This document shows positions 34,366-45,780 of a DNA stretch of 64,000 nucleotides, piece after piece. The notes under the pieces were generated by a model, which was not told where the DNA came from, did no database searches, and saw only the letters and a program-made list of their open reading frames with translations. The stretch covers positions 1,630,501-1,694,500 of the forward strand of contig JAUTXW010000584.1 in assembly GCA_030620095.1 (NCBI GenBank), read 5' to 3'. The first letter of the stretch is position 1. Each line of letters starts with the position of its first letter. A program made the translations under genes and the position numbers. This DNA comes from Kuschelorhynchus macadamiae (lineage: Eukaryota; Arthropoda; Insecta; Coleoptera; Curculionidae).

Positions 34366-34680
34366 CACATACTCGTACATCTAGAAAGGGAATCGTGCCA
34401 TTATATTCAATTTCCATCGTGAACTTGATATTATGTTCATGAGGCCAAATAACAAAAGTATCATCTACATATCTGAACCAATGTTTTGGTTTTAGTGGAG
34501 CGGATGTTAGGCCAATATCCTCAAAGGCTTTCATAAAGTTATTCGCTACCACAGGTGATAGAGGAGATCCCATAGCTGCCCCTGAAGTTTGTTTATCACA
34601 AGTTCCTTGAAAAACGAAATAAGTAGATGTAGGACAAGCTTCTTCTAGGTCTATTAAGTTCTTGTCAAGATTATTATTGT
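34366..34680 (-). pseudogene. Penelope-like reverse transcriptase fragment
   Basis: Minus strand: TSTYFVFQGTCDKQTSGAAMGSPLSPVVANNFM, then the catalytic RYVDDTFVIW, then IKFTMEIEYNGTIPFLD. The AMGSPLSP and YVDD motifs are those of Penelope-like RT. It is cut by element C at the 34363 side and by a MITE fragment at 34685. The upstream fingers and TERT-like N-terminal part are absent. Confidence 0.88.
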
Positions 34681-34684
34681 TTTT

Positions 34685-34753
34685 ATAATTTTTTTCTGTC
34701 TACAAAAATAAATCCTGAAAATGGGTGGCGAAATATAAATGATGATCCTGTGC
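34685..34753. mobile_element. Truncated copy of the 677-1200 MITE
   Basis: Repeats the last about 65 bases of that MITE (TCTGTCTACAAAAATAAATC through GATGATCCTGT) in the same orientation. It abuts the Penelope RT fragment. Confidence 0.75.
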
Positions 34754-36120
34754 TGCCACGGTTGTTATTTTATATCTACAATAACGACTAACTATTGTTA
34801 GCAGCCCGTCTCTCCATGCGCGACGATGCTTTACTTGGATTATCGTCTGTCACCGCAGGATTATTTTTGTTCGCTTATTGCCGAGTTCTTGTCTACACAA
34901 AGGGATCGACACAGGTAGTTTTACTGTAGTCATTTAATAAACCAAATTTAGGGGTGCCCAACGCCGCGCGCGTGTCGGTCTTAAAAACATGCTTGTTTTA
35001 ATTAACTGCAGTCAATTTAATATTTTGGATGTAAACCGAGCCAAGATTTTAAAAAATTAAACCAAGGCAGTTGTGTCCTATCCCAGATAACAAAAAAAAA
35101 ATGTGGGTTTAACAAAATTAGTCGGTGTGAATGTGGACCTTGTGAGAGGCAAAACCGGTCTTCGAATTGGTTCTGTTCATCTTCGTTTAATAATCCCCTA
35201 ATAAACTAACATTTCTACGAACTCATCAATATGGTAATCAGATTTTTGTAAAATTAGAAACGCAGTCATCTATACATATGCTTTAAAACAACTTTGGTAT
35301 TCCGATTTTGTGTGGTTTTAGGAAATGAGTTGTGAAATATGTTATATAGAAGTTAAACCTGATATTTATGGTCTGCACATTTTGTGTCTAGCCCAACAGA
35401 AATGTTTACATTTTGAATTCATTATTTGACTGGTTAGAATTGTACCTATTTAAGCCAGATATGATTTAAAATAACATTCTTTTTTTATTATTTTGAAATC
35501 CTAGTTACCTTGAAACCAAATAGGCGAATTATGTTGTAGTTACTATCAACACATATATTCGCATATTAATCCCATGTGAATGAGGTGAATTTCATATTGG
35601 GGAAACTAAGAGATAAGGAGTGACATGGACTTGAATCCCTTATGACTAATGAATTATTTATTGGACTTTGCAACATTGGAGAGGCCGAGGGCCGCTTAAA
35701 AGAGGTACAAAATATTTACAGGCCGTAAAAAAAATTAAAAAAGATTGAAACGTTTGAAATTTAGTAGTATAGTAACATCGAGAGTAACATAAATTTTCCG
35801 GTAAATACACGCTAAGTTGTTTAGCCTTTTATATTCCACCTAAAAAAGTCACAAACATCTTTTAAAAGGTCTTTTCAATTTTAATACATTCCCAAAATAT
35901 GGGGACACTTACTCATTTTAGAATGGCTGGAAGTCGTAACTGTGACAGGACCTGTAAAAATTCTGGAAAAATTTCCTCGCTATCGGTGTCCTAATTTCGA
36001 AAACCAAAATAGCCGTTTATTATATTTCTTACCGTGGAATCTGAAAATGATCCTTAAAAAACAACTGAACATCAGCTAAAAATGCTATGGCTCATTTTGA
36101 TATTTTTTCAAATGGAATAC
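34754..36120. other. Mostly unassigned; weak Penelope GIY-YIG trace
   Basis: At 35565-35610 the plus strand reads PCE, stop, GEFHIGETKR, reminiscent of the PCxCGxxYIGETKR box of a GIY-YIG domain. Nothing else was recognised. GC-rich words at 34950-34980 (CCGCGCGCGTG) stand out but show no structure. Confidence 0.35.
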
Positions 36121-36124
36121 TATA

Positions 36125-38218
36125 CTCACAGGCAAAATAATCGATCCACGCAAATTTTTGACGAATTTCAATTGCAAATAACTTTTTTATTTAATGCAGG
36201 ATTTTAATGAATTCTGAAGAATATTTTAGATCAACTAATCGAGAATCGCCCACATGTTAAACATTTCAAAAAAATAGACCGACGTATATAATATACAGGT
36301 CTAAACAAAAAGTCGTTTTTTACCATAAGTTTAATAGGCTCTGTGAAGTGGAGTAATGGTAAATTGGTCCAAATGAAGCTTTGGTTTTACAGTCGCATCT
36401 ATTTTAACCATATTTTTTAACAAAGTATTGCAATTTTTATCAATTTTTCGGTACGAGCAAATAAGTTCAGTTTTACAGTTTTAGTCACAAATAAGGTTTT
36501 TAAAAAGAAACATAATTTTTTAACACAATTTAATTAATCTTCTATAAAAAACATTATAAAACTTAAATTATTAAACACGAAGCACAAATATTATACGAGC
36601 AAATTAATTAAAAAAACAATAACAGTTAACAATAACAATAACAGAAACAATAACAAATAAATCAGTAGCGCGTGTTTCCTCCACGTGCTCGAATGACAGC
36701 CTCTATACGCCTTGGCATACCTTCAATTAGGTTCCGTATAAAAACTTGATCAATTTGCTGCTATTCTTCAATGAGAACATCACTAAGTTCTTTCAAATTA
36801 GCTGGAGCAGGTACCCGAGCCCGTACTGTTCTGCCCAGTCTATCCCAGACGTGTTCGATCGGGTTCAGGTCGGGACTACGGGGGTGCCAATTCATTTTTG
36901 GAATATCCACCAGTTCTAAATATTCGCTTACGACTCTCGCAACATACGGTCGAGGGTTATTATGCATTAGCATGAAATCGTCTCCTACAAATGGAGCAAA
37001 GGGGACAACATGTGGTTCTAAAATATCTTGTATATATCTGTCTGCTGTCATTACTCCGCCATCGACGATTACCAATTCCGTTTTTGCGTCGAACTGTACA
37101 CCACCCCACACCACAATGGAGCCAAACCTCCGCCATAGCTTACCCTAGGCGAAAAATGGTTTTGCTCAAAACGTTCTCCTGTTCTTCTGTAGGTTCTTTC
37201 ACGACCATCCGGTGATTTTAAACAAAATCTGGATTCGTCGGTGAACAGGACTTTTTTCCATTCATCAGGGCCCCAATTTTGATGTTCCCTAGCAAATCTA
37301 AGCCGTTCAACCCTATGATTTCTCAGCAACTCGGGAGCAGTTGCAGGTCTCCTTGCATGTAATTCATTATCAGATAACCTCCTTCTTATTGTTCTTTCAC
37401 TTACTTGGACCTGCCGTACGTACTCCAATCTGTTTTTAACCTCCACAGAAGTTACTCTTCGGTCAAGTAAAACACTTAGGGTAATAAAACGATCATCTCG
37501 TTCATTCGTACATCTCTTCCTACCACAGTGAGTTCTTCTGCTGTACTCTCCATGCTGATTAAACCGATTTACAGCCCTTTGTACTTTACTTCTTGTGACA
37601 TTTAAAACTCTTGCCACGTAATACTGTGATCGCCCATCTTGGATTAAAGCAATTGCTTTGGCAGCATCAGTCGGAGACATATCCATTTTAAAAATTAAGA
37701 AGAAGCATCACGAAAAAACACACATTTAAAAAAAATAATTTGATTACTTTTGAAAGTTATAAATGACATTTCCAGATATGGCATTATTTCACGAAACTGT
37801 CACTGCCACCTTGATTTATACCTTAGTTCAACTTAGTTGTTCGCACAAAAAGATTAATAAAAATTGCAACATTTTTTTAAAAAATTTATATATTCCAGAA
37901 AAATAAAGATATCGATCTGAACCAAAAAGAAAAATAGTGAGAATAGATGCGACTTTAAAACCAAAATTTCATTTAGACCAATTTACTATTACTCCACTCC
38001 ATAGAGCCTCTTAAACTTATTGTAAAAAACGTCTTTTTGTTTAGTCCTGTATATTATATACGTTGCTCTTTTTTTAAAAATGTTTAACATGTGGGCGATT
38101 CTCAGTTAGTTTATCTAAAATATTCTTCAAAATTCATTAAAATCCTGCATTAAATAAAAAAGTTATTTGCAATTGAAATTCGTCAAAAATTTGCGTGGAT
38201 CGATTATTTTGCTTATAG
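36125..38218 (-). mobile_element. Element L: Tc1-type DD34E transposon with long inverted repeats
   Basis: A 2094-bp element with TA at 36123-36124 and 38219-38220. Arms of about 350-400 bp (36125-36480; about 37830-38218) are inverted copies. They include GCAAAATAATCGATCCACGC at the outer end and an inner ATATACAGGTCTAAACAAAA at about 36290, so they are long for Tc1. The transposase is on the minus strand. Confidence 0.85.
36662..37686 (-). pseudogene. Tc1 transposase, frameshift, stop and catalytic D to N
   Basis: Starts MDMSPTDAAKAIALIQDG with a paired-type helix-turn-helix (SQYYVARVLNVTRSKVQRAV) and a second DNA-binding helix set (VSERTIRRRLSDNELHARRP). The first catalytic motif is LFTDESRF. 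A frameshift at about 37110-37125 separates SYGGG from VWGGVQ. The second aspartate is lost: the motif reads MHNNPRPY where family members have HDNARPH. SPDLNPIEHVWD gives the E, 34 residues on, so it is a DD34E Tc1. TAG near 36758 interrupts the C-terminus, which ends ARGGNTRY. Three independent lesions show this copy has been dead for some time. Confidence 0.88.
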
Positions 38219-38267
38219 TATATACTATAGTGGTATATTTTTTGGTCTGGTTTCCTAGTTGGTGAAT

Positions 38268-38330
38268 AGAACGACGAGGCGCAATTGGGTGGCCTCCGAG
38301 ATTACCCGATCTAAGTCCTTTGGAGTATCA
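38268..38330 (+). pseudogene. Small transposase relic
   Basis: Reads IERRGAIGWPPRLPDLSPLE, the third-acidic-residue box of a mariner-superfamily transposase close to the DD41D type. Nothing upstream or downstream continues it. Confidence 0.55.
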
Positions 38331-39000
38331 AAGTTTATTATACTCTCACTATACTCAGACACAGTGGAAGACATACACTGTATGGAGGTTAGTTGTCAAA
38401 ATTTTATCTTGCATTTTTCGACAAATATATTAATGCACTTTTAAGGCTTCATAAGTTCGAAATGAATTGATGGAATTTCAAAAACAAGCGCCAGTGTATG
38501 GGAAATCAAAAACCCTTTCCAATGACGTATCACTTGACCCCCCTTCCTATTTGAAAATTTTTAGGGGATTATGCTCCCGCTTAGGAGGGCGAAGTTTGTG
38601 CTATGATTTTTACGTCAAAATTTGTCCCTCTGACGAACAAGCTCGACGTGTTTGTTTTTTTCGACAAGATCTTTTCTTGGCAATTACGCCTTCTGGTACA
38701 TTTTCGATGAGCCACCCTGTGTAATGTAATTTGTATTTTTTAAGAAATAATTTCCTTTTATAATATATACAGGGTTTAACATTTAACTCAAATAAATTCG
38801 AATAACTTAAAAACTATTCATATTTTGAATAAACTGTTTTGATAGTTTGCTGTATGATCTAGTTAAAAAATATAAAAGAAATGTTTAACAAAATAAAAGT
38901 CAGTGAGCTTTTAGAAAATAAAAATCTTGGCAACATTTTGTCCTAATTAATTACCGCAAAAAATAGTTAACAGCCAAATTGGCTCCTTCAAATTTTCGTT
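38331..39000. other. Unassigned, with one element-end motif
   Basis: An 85-residue open frame at 38467-38724 contains no domain I recognise. It ends in GCCACCCTGTGT, like an element terminus, so it is probably repeat-derived. TACAGGGTTTAACATTTAAC at about 38769 is another solo terminus. Confidence 0.35.
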
Positions 39001-39006
39001 TTTATA

Positions 39007-39465
39007 GGTCCGTAAATTTAGCCACCAAAGTACTTCCAATTTTCTCAAACTTGTTGTCATTTGTAAGTGCTTTGTTTGGTGTCGTTAGTGTTTTGTTATT
39101 TTTGTAAATAATCGCTAACTTTTGTTTTAGGGTCAGCCCCCCAAAGTTTTTCTGATCCTCCCAAACTAGGCGTCTTGTTATTGCTTTTTAGAGCTTTAAG
39201 CAGTTTCGTTATTGCTTGTTTAAGTTTGGAAATATTTTGTTTGAAGTTCAGCCCTCAAAGTATTTTCGATTCGCTCAAATTTGGTCTCATTTGTTAGTGA
39301 TTCCTTAGTGCTTTATTCGGTTTCTTTGAGCTTGAAATTAAAAAAATATTTCCTAAACTAAGCAGGCAGTAACGGAACTTAATAAAAGACTAAGAAGCAC
39401 TAACGAATGACATCAAATTTGAGCAAATCGGAAATACCTTGGGGGCTAACTTTACGGACCTCGTT
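39007..39465. repeat. Foldback repeat with internal direct repeats
   Basis: The ends GGTCCGTAAA(T/G)TTAGCC are inverted copies over about 70 bp (39007-39075, 39395-39465). Between them the same block (CAGCCCCCCAAAGT.., CTCAAA, GTCTTGTTATTG / GTCTCATTTGTTAGTG) is repeated in tandem twice more, about 115-120 bp apart. Likely a MITE that grew by internal duplication. Confidence 0.65.
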
Positions 39466-39469
39466 TTAA

Positions 39470-40080
39470 TCCTACAACCCTTGATATAAGATAATTAAAA
39501 ATATCAAAAACATACAGAAAATAGAGAAATATTAAGATCGGGCACCGATGAACATTGTTGGGCTAACAATGATGGGATCCAATTATCAGGAGTATAAACC
39601 TTCACACATGACTCTCGTATAAATATTTTAAGCTTCAATGCCTAATTTTTGCACATCACTGCGTAAGACTCTACCACATAGGGAAACTTGTTTTTCTTTT
39701 CCACTATGTATAAATAACACAGAAAGCTCTGTGACTGCAAAATAAACAGCAATTCTTCGATTTTGGTATTTTTTGAAGAATACTCTCTTCTAAGTTAATT
39801 ACGACAATGGGGAGACATGACAAACTTGAAATTCATGCTACGCTATGTTAGTCCTTACTCGTACACAATAATGCAGTTTCGGATGCACGTTTGGATGTAA
39901 ACAAATCAGTGTAATTAGTACATTATGTCTATGGTTAAATCCTTGTCATAATTACTTTACATCACTTGGATGATATTATTTGTGATGTCAGTTTACTTAT
40001 TACAAAAAGTTGGAGTACAGGGTCATCCAAAGAACAAGGTTCTTTTTTCAGTTATAATCTTATCTATTTAAAAAACTATA
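39470..40080. other. Unassigned
   Basis: No feature recognised. A single TACAGGGTCATCC-like terminus occurs at 40017. Confidence 0.4.
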
Positions 40081-41378
40081 TAGGGTTTTCCCGTATATTT
40101 TTCCACCCACCTAGAGAGTTTATTTGAATAGATACGGAAATGTAAATACAAAAGTTGTTGGGTTTTTTATGAAGACTTAGAATATTATCTCATAAGTGCG
40201 AAAATATTATTGGAAATATCAAATTTTGACAGGTTGTCAGTTTTTTTAAATGAAACAACGTGTATATTAAATCATATTCTTGAAGATCTTTTTTTTTGTA
40301 ATTTCAAATATATATACTTTTAATATATTCTGTCAGTTAGTTTTGGATATATAAGCAGTTAAACATTAAAGAAATGGTAATGTAATTTGCGCTAAAACAT
40401 AGTGAGCTATGGTCGAGACAATTGCAATGAACGGCGCCTTTTTGACGTTTACCAGTCAGAAGTAATTATTTACGAGCATTTTTAATATCTAATAAGTTGG
40501 GTTATTCGGAAGAACAGAAACTCGACATGATAGAATTATTTTATTTACATGGTAAAAATGCATCTATAGTTTGTAACGAATGTCATAGACGATTTCCAGA
40601 TAGACGAACACCGACTTGTAGGACAATATGAAACATCGCTAAAAAATTGAATGAAAGAAAAACACTTAAGCGAAAACTTAGAATAGTGGAAAGAAATGTT
40701 TTAGAAGATTTAAATATTTTATTATATTTTGAAGGTAATTTTAAAACTTTTGTATCAAAATAATTTATTTATCTTATTTATTCTTGTTTTAGAAAATCCT
40801 GAGCGCTCGATTCCCGATGCAGCCACTTTTTTTTAACAAATCATGGCATAAAATCTACTTAATTCTAAAACAATATAAATATAAGCCGTATAAGTTTTTA
40901 CCTACTCAAGAATTAACCGATCAAAATAAAATAGACCGATTACACTTCTGCCAAGAAATAGAAAGACGTGTTATGATGAACCAACTAAATCTATCGAACA
41001 TAATTTTCACTGACGAGGCAACATTTACCTCTGGAGGCATGTTTAACCGGAAAAATAAGCATTATTGGTCAAAAGAAAACCCGCGAGCTCTTCAGGCGGT
41101 CAAAATTTAACCGGACAGAGGTATCAGGAGTTATTAGAAAACGAAATCGAGGGGCATTTAGAACAACTACCGATTAATTAATTAAATTAATTCATATCTT
41201 AATTTGATATGGCAACAAGATGGTGCCCCTCCCCATAATGTCCAGCCGGTCACCAATTTTTTAAATGACAGGTATCAATTTTGGATTGGAGGACAAGGAC
41301 CATTAAGATGGCCAGCAAACATTCCCGATCTTCTCTCCATTGGACATATTTTTGTGAGGTTATCTGAAAAACAAGATA

Positions 41379-43438
41379 TAGTTGGCGCATTACCTTTCTG
41401 GAATGACGTCATTTTTGGTTATTTTTGTTTGATTTATGTTAACTGACAGTGACAAAAACATTTTGAAAAAACTCATTGTCGTTTCTTTACAACAGTCAAT
41501 GCCGGTTTTGGTTATGTGTCTTTCAGAATATATTCGTTAAAATTGATATTGATTTGTTGTGATTCTTTTTAAACTTTTGCAAGATGCCGCGAAGATATAA
41601 TCAGCAATCACAGCTAATAGTTTTGAATATCTTGGCTTTTTTTCAATTGGAAAAAGAGCAAGCTAAAAATGGAATCCTTCCGCAAACTGATAATATAATT
41701 GAACGAGCTTCAAATGCAACAAAACTTAACCATACAACAATCATAAATATTAAGAAAAAAGGAATAACGAGCGATGAATCCTTTACCTCCAGAATGTCTC
41801 AAAAGCAAAAAGAGGTAAAAACAAAAATTACAGATTACTTAAAGAATAAAATAAGAGATACGATCTACTGCATGTATGCGAAAAATGAATATGTTACAAT
41901 GCAGACTTTGCTTAAAAAACTAAAAGAGATAAATTAATATTTTAATTTTTCCATCACCTCGCTAAGAAAATACGTAAAAAGTATTGGTTTTAAGTGGAAG
42001 AAATCAAATAATAGAAAATACCTGATGGATTTGCCCCACATCGTCCACAAGAGAATCAATTTCTTGAGGGAATATGTCAAAAATCAAAATCTAGGACAAG
42101 ATGCTTATACCACCGTATTTATTGATGAGACTTGGATTTTTAGTAAAGGTTCGTTTAGAAACAGCTGGCAGGATAACATTATGTCTACAAGTTCTAAAAA
42201 AGCTAGTGAAGGTCATCGATATATTGTAGTTCACGCTGGATCAAAGGAAGGATTTATTAAGGGGGCCAGTTTAATATTTAAAAGTGGACTAAAAAGCGGA
42301 GATTATCATGACAATATGAACAAGCAAAATTTTGAAAATTGGTTTAAAAATCAGCTGGTACCAAATCTTCCTCCAAAAAGTTTGATAGTGATGGACAACG
42401 CAAGCTATCATTCCGGCCTTTTAGAGGATATTCCAAGAAAATCATGGACAAAGCAGAGATTGATTGGATGGTTAAAAGAAAAGAACATTGACTTCCCAGA
42501 GAGGGCCATGAAGGATGAAATATGGAGCATTGTAGAAAAAAATTGTAACATTGAAAAAACATTCTACCTTGACGAATATGTGAAACCTTTGGGCCACAAA
42601 ATACTAAGACTTCCTCCATACCATTGTCAATTTAATGCTATTGAAATGGTATGGTCTGAGTGTAAGAGGAAATACGACCAATACATTGCTAGTCTGAAGG
42701 GGACACCATCGGAAGTTTTGGCCATGTGGGAAAAAGCGATAAATGAAGTATCTTCAGAGCATTGGAAAAATTATGTCAGCCACACAGAAAGGGTAATCCA
42801 AGAAGCTTGGAAGACAATACAGATATGTGATGCTTCAGACATTGCGCCACTTGTAATTAGTACCGACGAAGACAGCAGTGACGATGAAGAATTTAGTTCT
42901 GATTCTGAAGACAGTGAAGGGGAGTAGTTTTTATTTTTAAAGTTAGTTAGTTATACATTAATTTCTCTCTTTTAGTTTTTAAAGCAAAGTCTGCATTGTA
43001 ACATATTCATTTTTAGCATACACGCAATAGATCATATCTCTTATTTTGTTCTTTAAGTAATCTGTGATTTTTGTTTTTACCTCTAAACAAAGAATAAGAC
43101 TAAGATGAAAGAATTTATATTAGTAAAGTCTTATTTGCAAAATAATTTTAGTTTTTGAAGTTATAATAGTTATTTTTGTATTAAGTGTGCAAAATGAGGG
43201 TTTTTTTTTATGACAATGAGAGTGTTAATTTTTTGCCAGCCATTTTCGACAAGTTGCAGCGCTTTCTGTACAGAAAATGCCAATTTTAAATTCGCTTTAG
43301 CCAGTGCTGAACGCACCCCTCCTATCTACATCACTACATACGTTTAGGTTAGGAATCATCGCTGAAATATAAATAATATAAGAAATACGTTATTTGAAAC
43401 CAGCGTGACGTCATTCCAGAAAGGTAATGCGCCAACTA
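41379..43438 (+). mobile_element. Element E: DD82E transposon, nearly intact
   Basis: A 2060-bp element with 34-bp perfect terminal repeats that begin TAGTTGGCGCATTACCTTTC and end in a TGACGTCA-type palindrome, flanked by TA. It sits in the transposase of element D; removing it restores KQDI-YCNRP. It encodes one long transposase broken by a single stop. I believe this spacing class has been described as DD82E (Sailor) in the IS630-Tc1-mariner group, but I could not check that. Confidence 0.9.
41584..42927 (+). pseudogene. DD82E transposase with a single in-frame stop
   Basis: A 448-codon reading frame from ATG 41584 to TAG 42927, interrupted only by TAA at 41935-41937, in a linker just after LLKKLKEIN. 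The N-terminus has a helix-turn-helix (ERASNATKLNHTTIINIKK). The catalytic residues are all present: FIDETW (D181), VMDNASYHS (D271) and PYHCQFNAIEMVW (E354), with 82 residues between the last two. The insert between them is rich in W, K and E (SWTKQRLIGWLKEKN). The C-terminus is strongly acidic (SSDDEEFSSDSEDSEGE), as in the two other DD82E copies here. The acidic tail might bind a host factor (inference). It is one substitution from a full-length frame, so the insertion is young. Confidence 0.9.
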
Positions 43439-43681
43439 TATACTGCAATAGGCCAAGAACCATCCAAGCTTTAGAGCAAAATATAGTCCAAACAATCGAC
43501 GATTTTAACACCCAATCACCATTTTATCTACGCATCCATACACAGAAAATTTAGAAGAAATATTCAGAAATGCATTATAAACCAAGGAGGCTATATAGAA
43601 AACCAAAACTTATTTCTTTAAGCTAATATTATTATTTACCTACTTTATATTATTGATTTTTTATGGTATTGTTTCTTTCCA

Positions 43682-43819
43682 CTATTTTAACTTTCGTGTT
43701 TTTCTTTCATTCAATTGTTTAACGATGTTTAATATTATGCTACGAGTCGGTGTTGGTCTATCTGGAAACCGTCTAAAATAATTTATCATGTCGAGTTTCT
43801 CTCCTTCCGAATAACCCAT
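43682..43819 (-). CDS. Short HTH open frame in the right TIR of element D
   Basis: A 45-codon frame from ATG 43819, inverted relative to the transposase. It starts GYSEGEKLDMI and continues FRRFPDRPTPTRS. It is the second copy of the transposase N-terminus, present because the inverted repeat extends into the gene. A 48-base in-frame deletion removed part of the helix region, but the ATG is kept, whereas the gene-side copy lost its ATG. Whether it is expressed is unknown; function as a DNA-binding regulator is speculation. Confidence 0.4.
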   Translation of the reverse strand: MGYSEGEKLDMINYFRRFPDRPTPTRSIILNIVKQLNERKTRKLK

Positions 43820-44299
43820 CGTCCAACGTATTAGATATTAAAAATGCTCGTAAATAATTACTTCTGACCGGTAAACGTCAAAAAGGAGTCGTTCATTGCA
43901 ATTGTCTTGACCATGGCTCAGTATGTTTTAGCGCAAATTACCTTACCATTTCTTTAATGTTTAAACGCTTATATATCCAAAACTAATTGACAGAATATAT
44001 TAAGTAGTAGTATATATATTTGAAATTAGAAAAAAAGATCTTCAAGAATATGATTTAATAACCTGTCAAAATTTGACATTTCCAATAATATTTTCGCACT
44101 AATGATATAATATTCTAAATCTTCATAAAAAACCCAACATCTTTTGTATTTACGACATTTCCGTATCTATTCAAATAGACTCTCTAGGTGGGTGGAAAAA
44201 TATACGGGAAAACCCTGTACATTTCTCTTCAGAATTGGAAAATATTTAAAAAACAGTTGAACTGAAAACAAATTATATCCGAAAAAATAGCTAGCTGGA

Positions 44300-45774
44300 G
44301 GCCGCCGCCCGTCTCAAAAACAAGATTTTTCTAAAGTTAGTTTGTCCTGTGTTAGTGTCGCCAGAAGAATCGAAAAGTTAGAGGCAGACATTGAAACTTC
44401 ACTAAAAGAACGTGCATCGAAGTTCGTATACTATTCTGTTGCGCTCCACGAAAGCACAGATTTAACCGATACCGCTCAATTAGCTATATTTATTCGGGGC
44501 ATTGATAATAATTTGGAAATCACTGAAGAGATGGCTGCCCTTTTTCCGATTAAAGGAACTATAAAAGGATGTGATATTTATAAGTGTTTGATAATTGACA
44601 AACCTTTCTGCAGTTGTAACAGACGGTGCACCATCCATGTAGGAAAAAAATGAAGGGCTTGTGGGTTTGATGAAAAAACAGCAGAAAGATCTTCCTATTG
44701 TATCGTTTATCAATAAAATCTTTGCGCTAAATCCACAAATATTGATGTAAAAACTGCGAAATTCATTAAATCAAGCGGCCTTAACCACAGAGAATTCCAA
44801 AATTTTTTACACGAAATTAATGCCTGGTATGGTGATGTGACATATTTTTCTGATGTTCGTTGGCTGAGCAGAGGAAAAATGCTAAAGCGCGTTTATGAAC
44901 TCAAGAAGGAAATCGCCTCCTTCATGGAAACCAAAGGAAAAACCAGTTCCTCAATTAAGTGACCCCGACTGACTGCGCGACTTTGGATTTATCACGGACA
45001 TCACGCTGCACCTCAATGACTTGAACACCAAACTACAAGGAAAAGAAAATCTCATCAACAGCCTACTTGACACTGTGAAGGTGTTTGAGTTTAAACTGGA
45101 TTTATGGAAAAATCAGTTGTTGAAAAAAGAGTTTATGCACTTTCCTAAACTGAAGAGTTGCGAATGTACAGATGTGGATAAATACGTCGCAGCACTAGAT
45201 TTACTCAAAAAAGAGTTCCGATCAAGGTTTTCTGACTTCAGAGATAATGAAAATTACATCAATCTCTTTGCCCGACCAATCAATGTATCCCTTGAAGACA
45301 TGCCAGAAAATTGTCAGATGGAGCTTATCGATTTGCAGGATAATTCGGAACTGAAAGACAAGTTCGAAATGGGTGTTCTTGATTTTTATTGAAAATATGT
45401 CGATCAAAACTCGTTTTCTGAAATCCGAAAACATGCCCAGAAAATGACAGCTGTTTTCTCGTATGAAGAATGTGAAGTCTAAAACAAGGTCGAGAGTTAC
45501 AGACGCACATCTGGAAGGAAGTTTGCGGGTTGCAACTACAAAAATAAAACCTAATATCGACACACTTGTCAAAAATAAACAATGTCAAAAATCGCATTGA
45601 TTGATTGAACTTTTTAACCAATAAGTTAATAAAAAGTATTACACTTTGAAATTATATATTTTTATATGTTTTTAATTTTATTGATATGGTGGTAAAGTGA
45701 CGTGGATCATTGTGGCCCTTCGGACGACGTGAAATCGATTTTTGCCCTTGCACTAAAAAAGGTTGAAGACCCTG
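44300..45774 (+). pseudogene. hAT-type relic (GTF2IRD2/ZBED-like transposase)
   Basis: Plus strand: VARRIEKLEADIETSLKE, then HESTDLTDTAQLAIFIRG (with the catalytic aspartate), then, across frame breaks, a VTDGAPSM box. An internal stretch with stops follows, then DLNTKLQGKENLINSLLDTV...LWKNQL, NCQMELIDLQ, and the C-terminal dimerisation region MKNVKSKTRSRVTDAHLEGS (about 45463-45600). The sequence ends near 45774 with GGTTGAAGACCCTG, a typical hAT terminus. The 5' end, with its zinc finger, is missing. This is the family behind GTF2IRD2- and SCAND3/ZBED-like proteins. Confidence 0.8.
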
Positions 45775-45780
45775 GTACTA

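Larger units (their letters stand above)
40497..43620 (+). pseudogene. DD40D transposase of element D, split by element E
   Basis: Exon 1 starts at what was ATG (now TTG, 40497) and reads GYSEEQKLDMIELFYLHGKN (helix-turn-helix). A TGA near 40630 follows, and the exon ends LLYFE|G. The intron (GTAATTTT...TTTTAG) is at the same place as in A and C. Exon 2 gives FTDEATFTSGGMFNRKN, then loses about 70 residues and changes frame near 41108. It then gives WQQDGAPPHN and RWPANIPDLLSI; the third aspartate box is altered. After E, from 43440, come YCNRPRTIQALEQNI and a decayed C-terminus. Dead by many lesions. Confidence 0.8.
40081..44217 (+). mobile_element. Element D: DD40D transposon interrupted by element E
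   Basis: The outer ends are (C/T)AGGGTTTTCCCGTATATTT inverted, flanked by TA (40079-40080; 44218-44219). The TIRs run about 600 bp on the left (40081-40690) and 530 bp on the right (43682-44217) and so include the start of the transposase gene on both sides. Element E (41379-43438) is inserted in the transposase C-terminal half. Without E the element is about 2.08 kb. Confidence 0.88.

Noticed and set aside
38467..38724. 85-residue plus-strand frame
   Set aside because: Ends in an element-terminus-like GCCACCCTGT and has no domain; probably repeat-derived.
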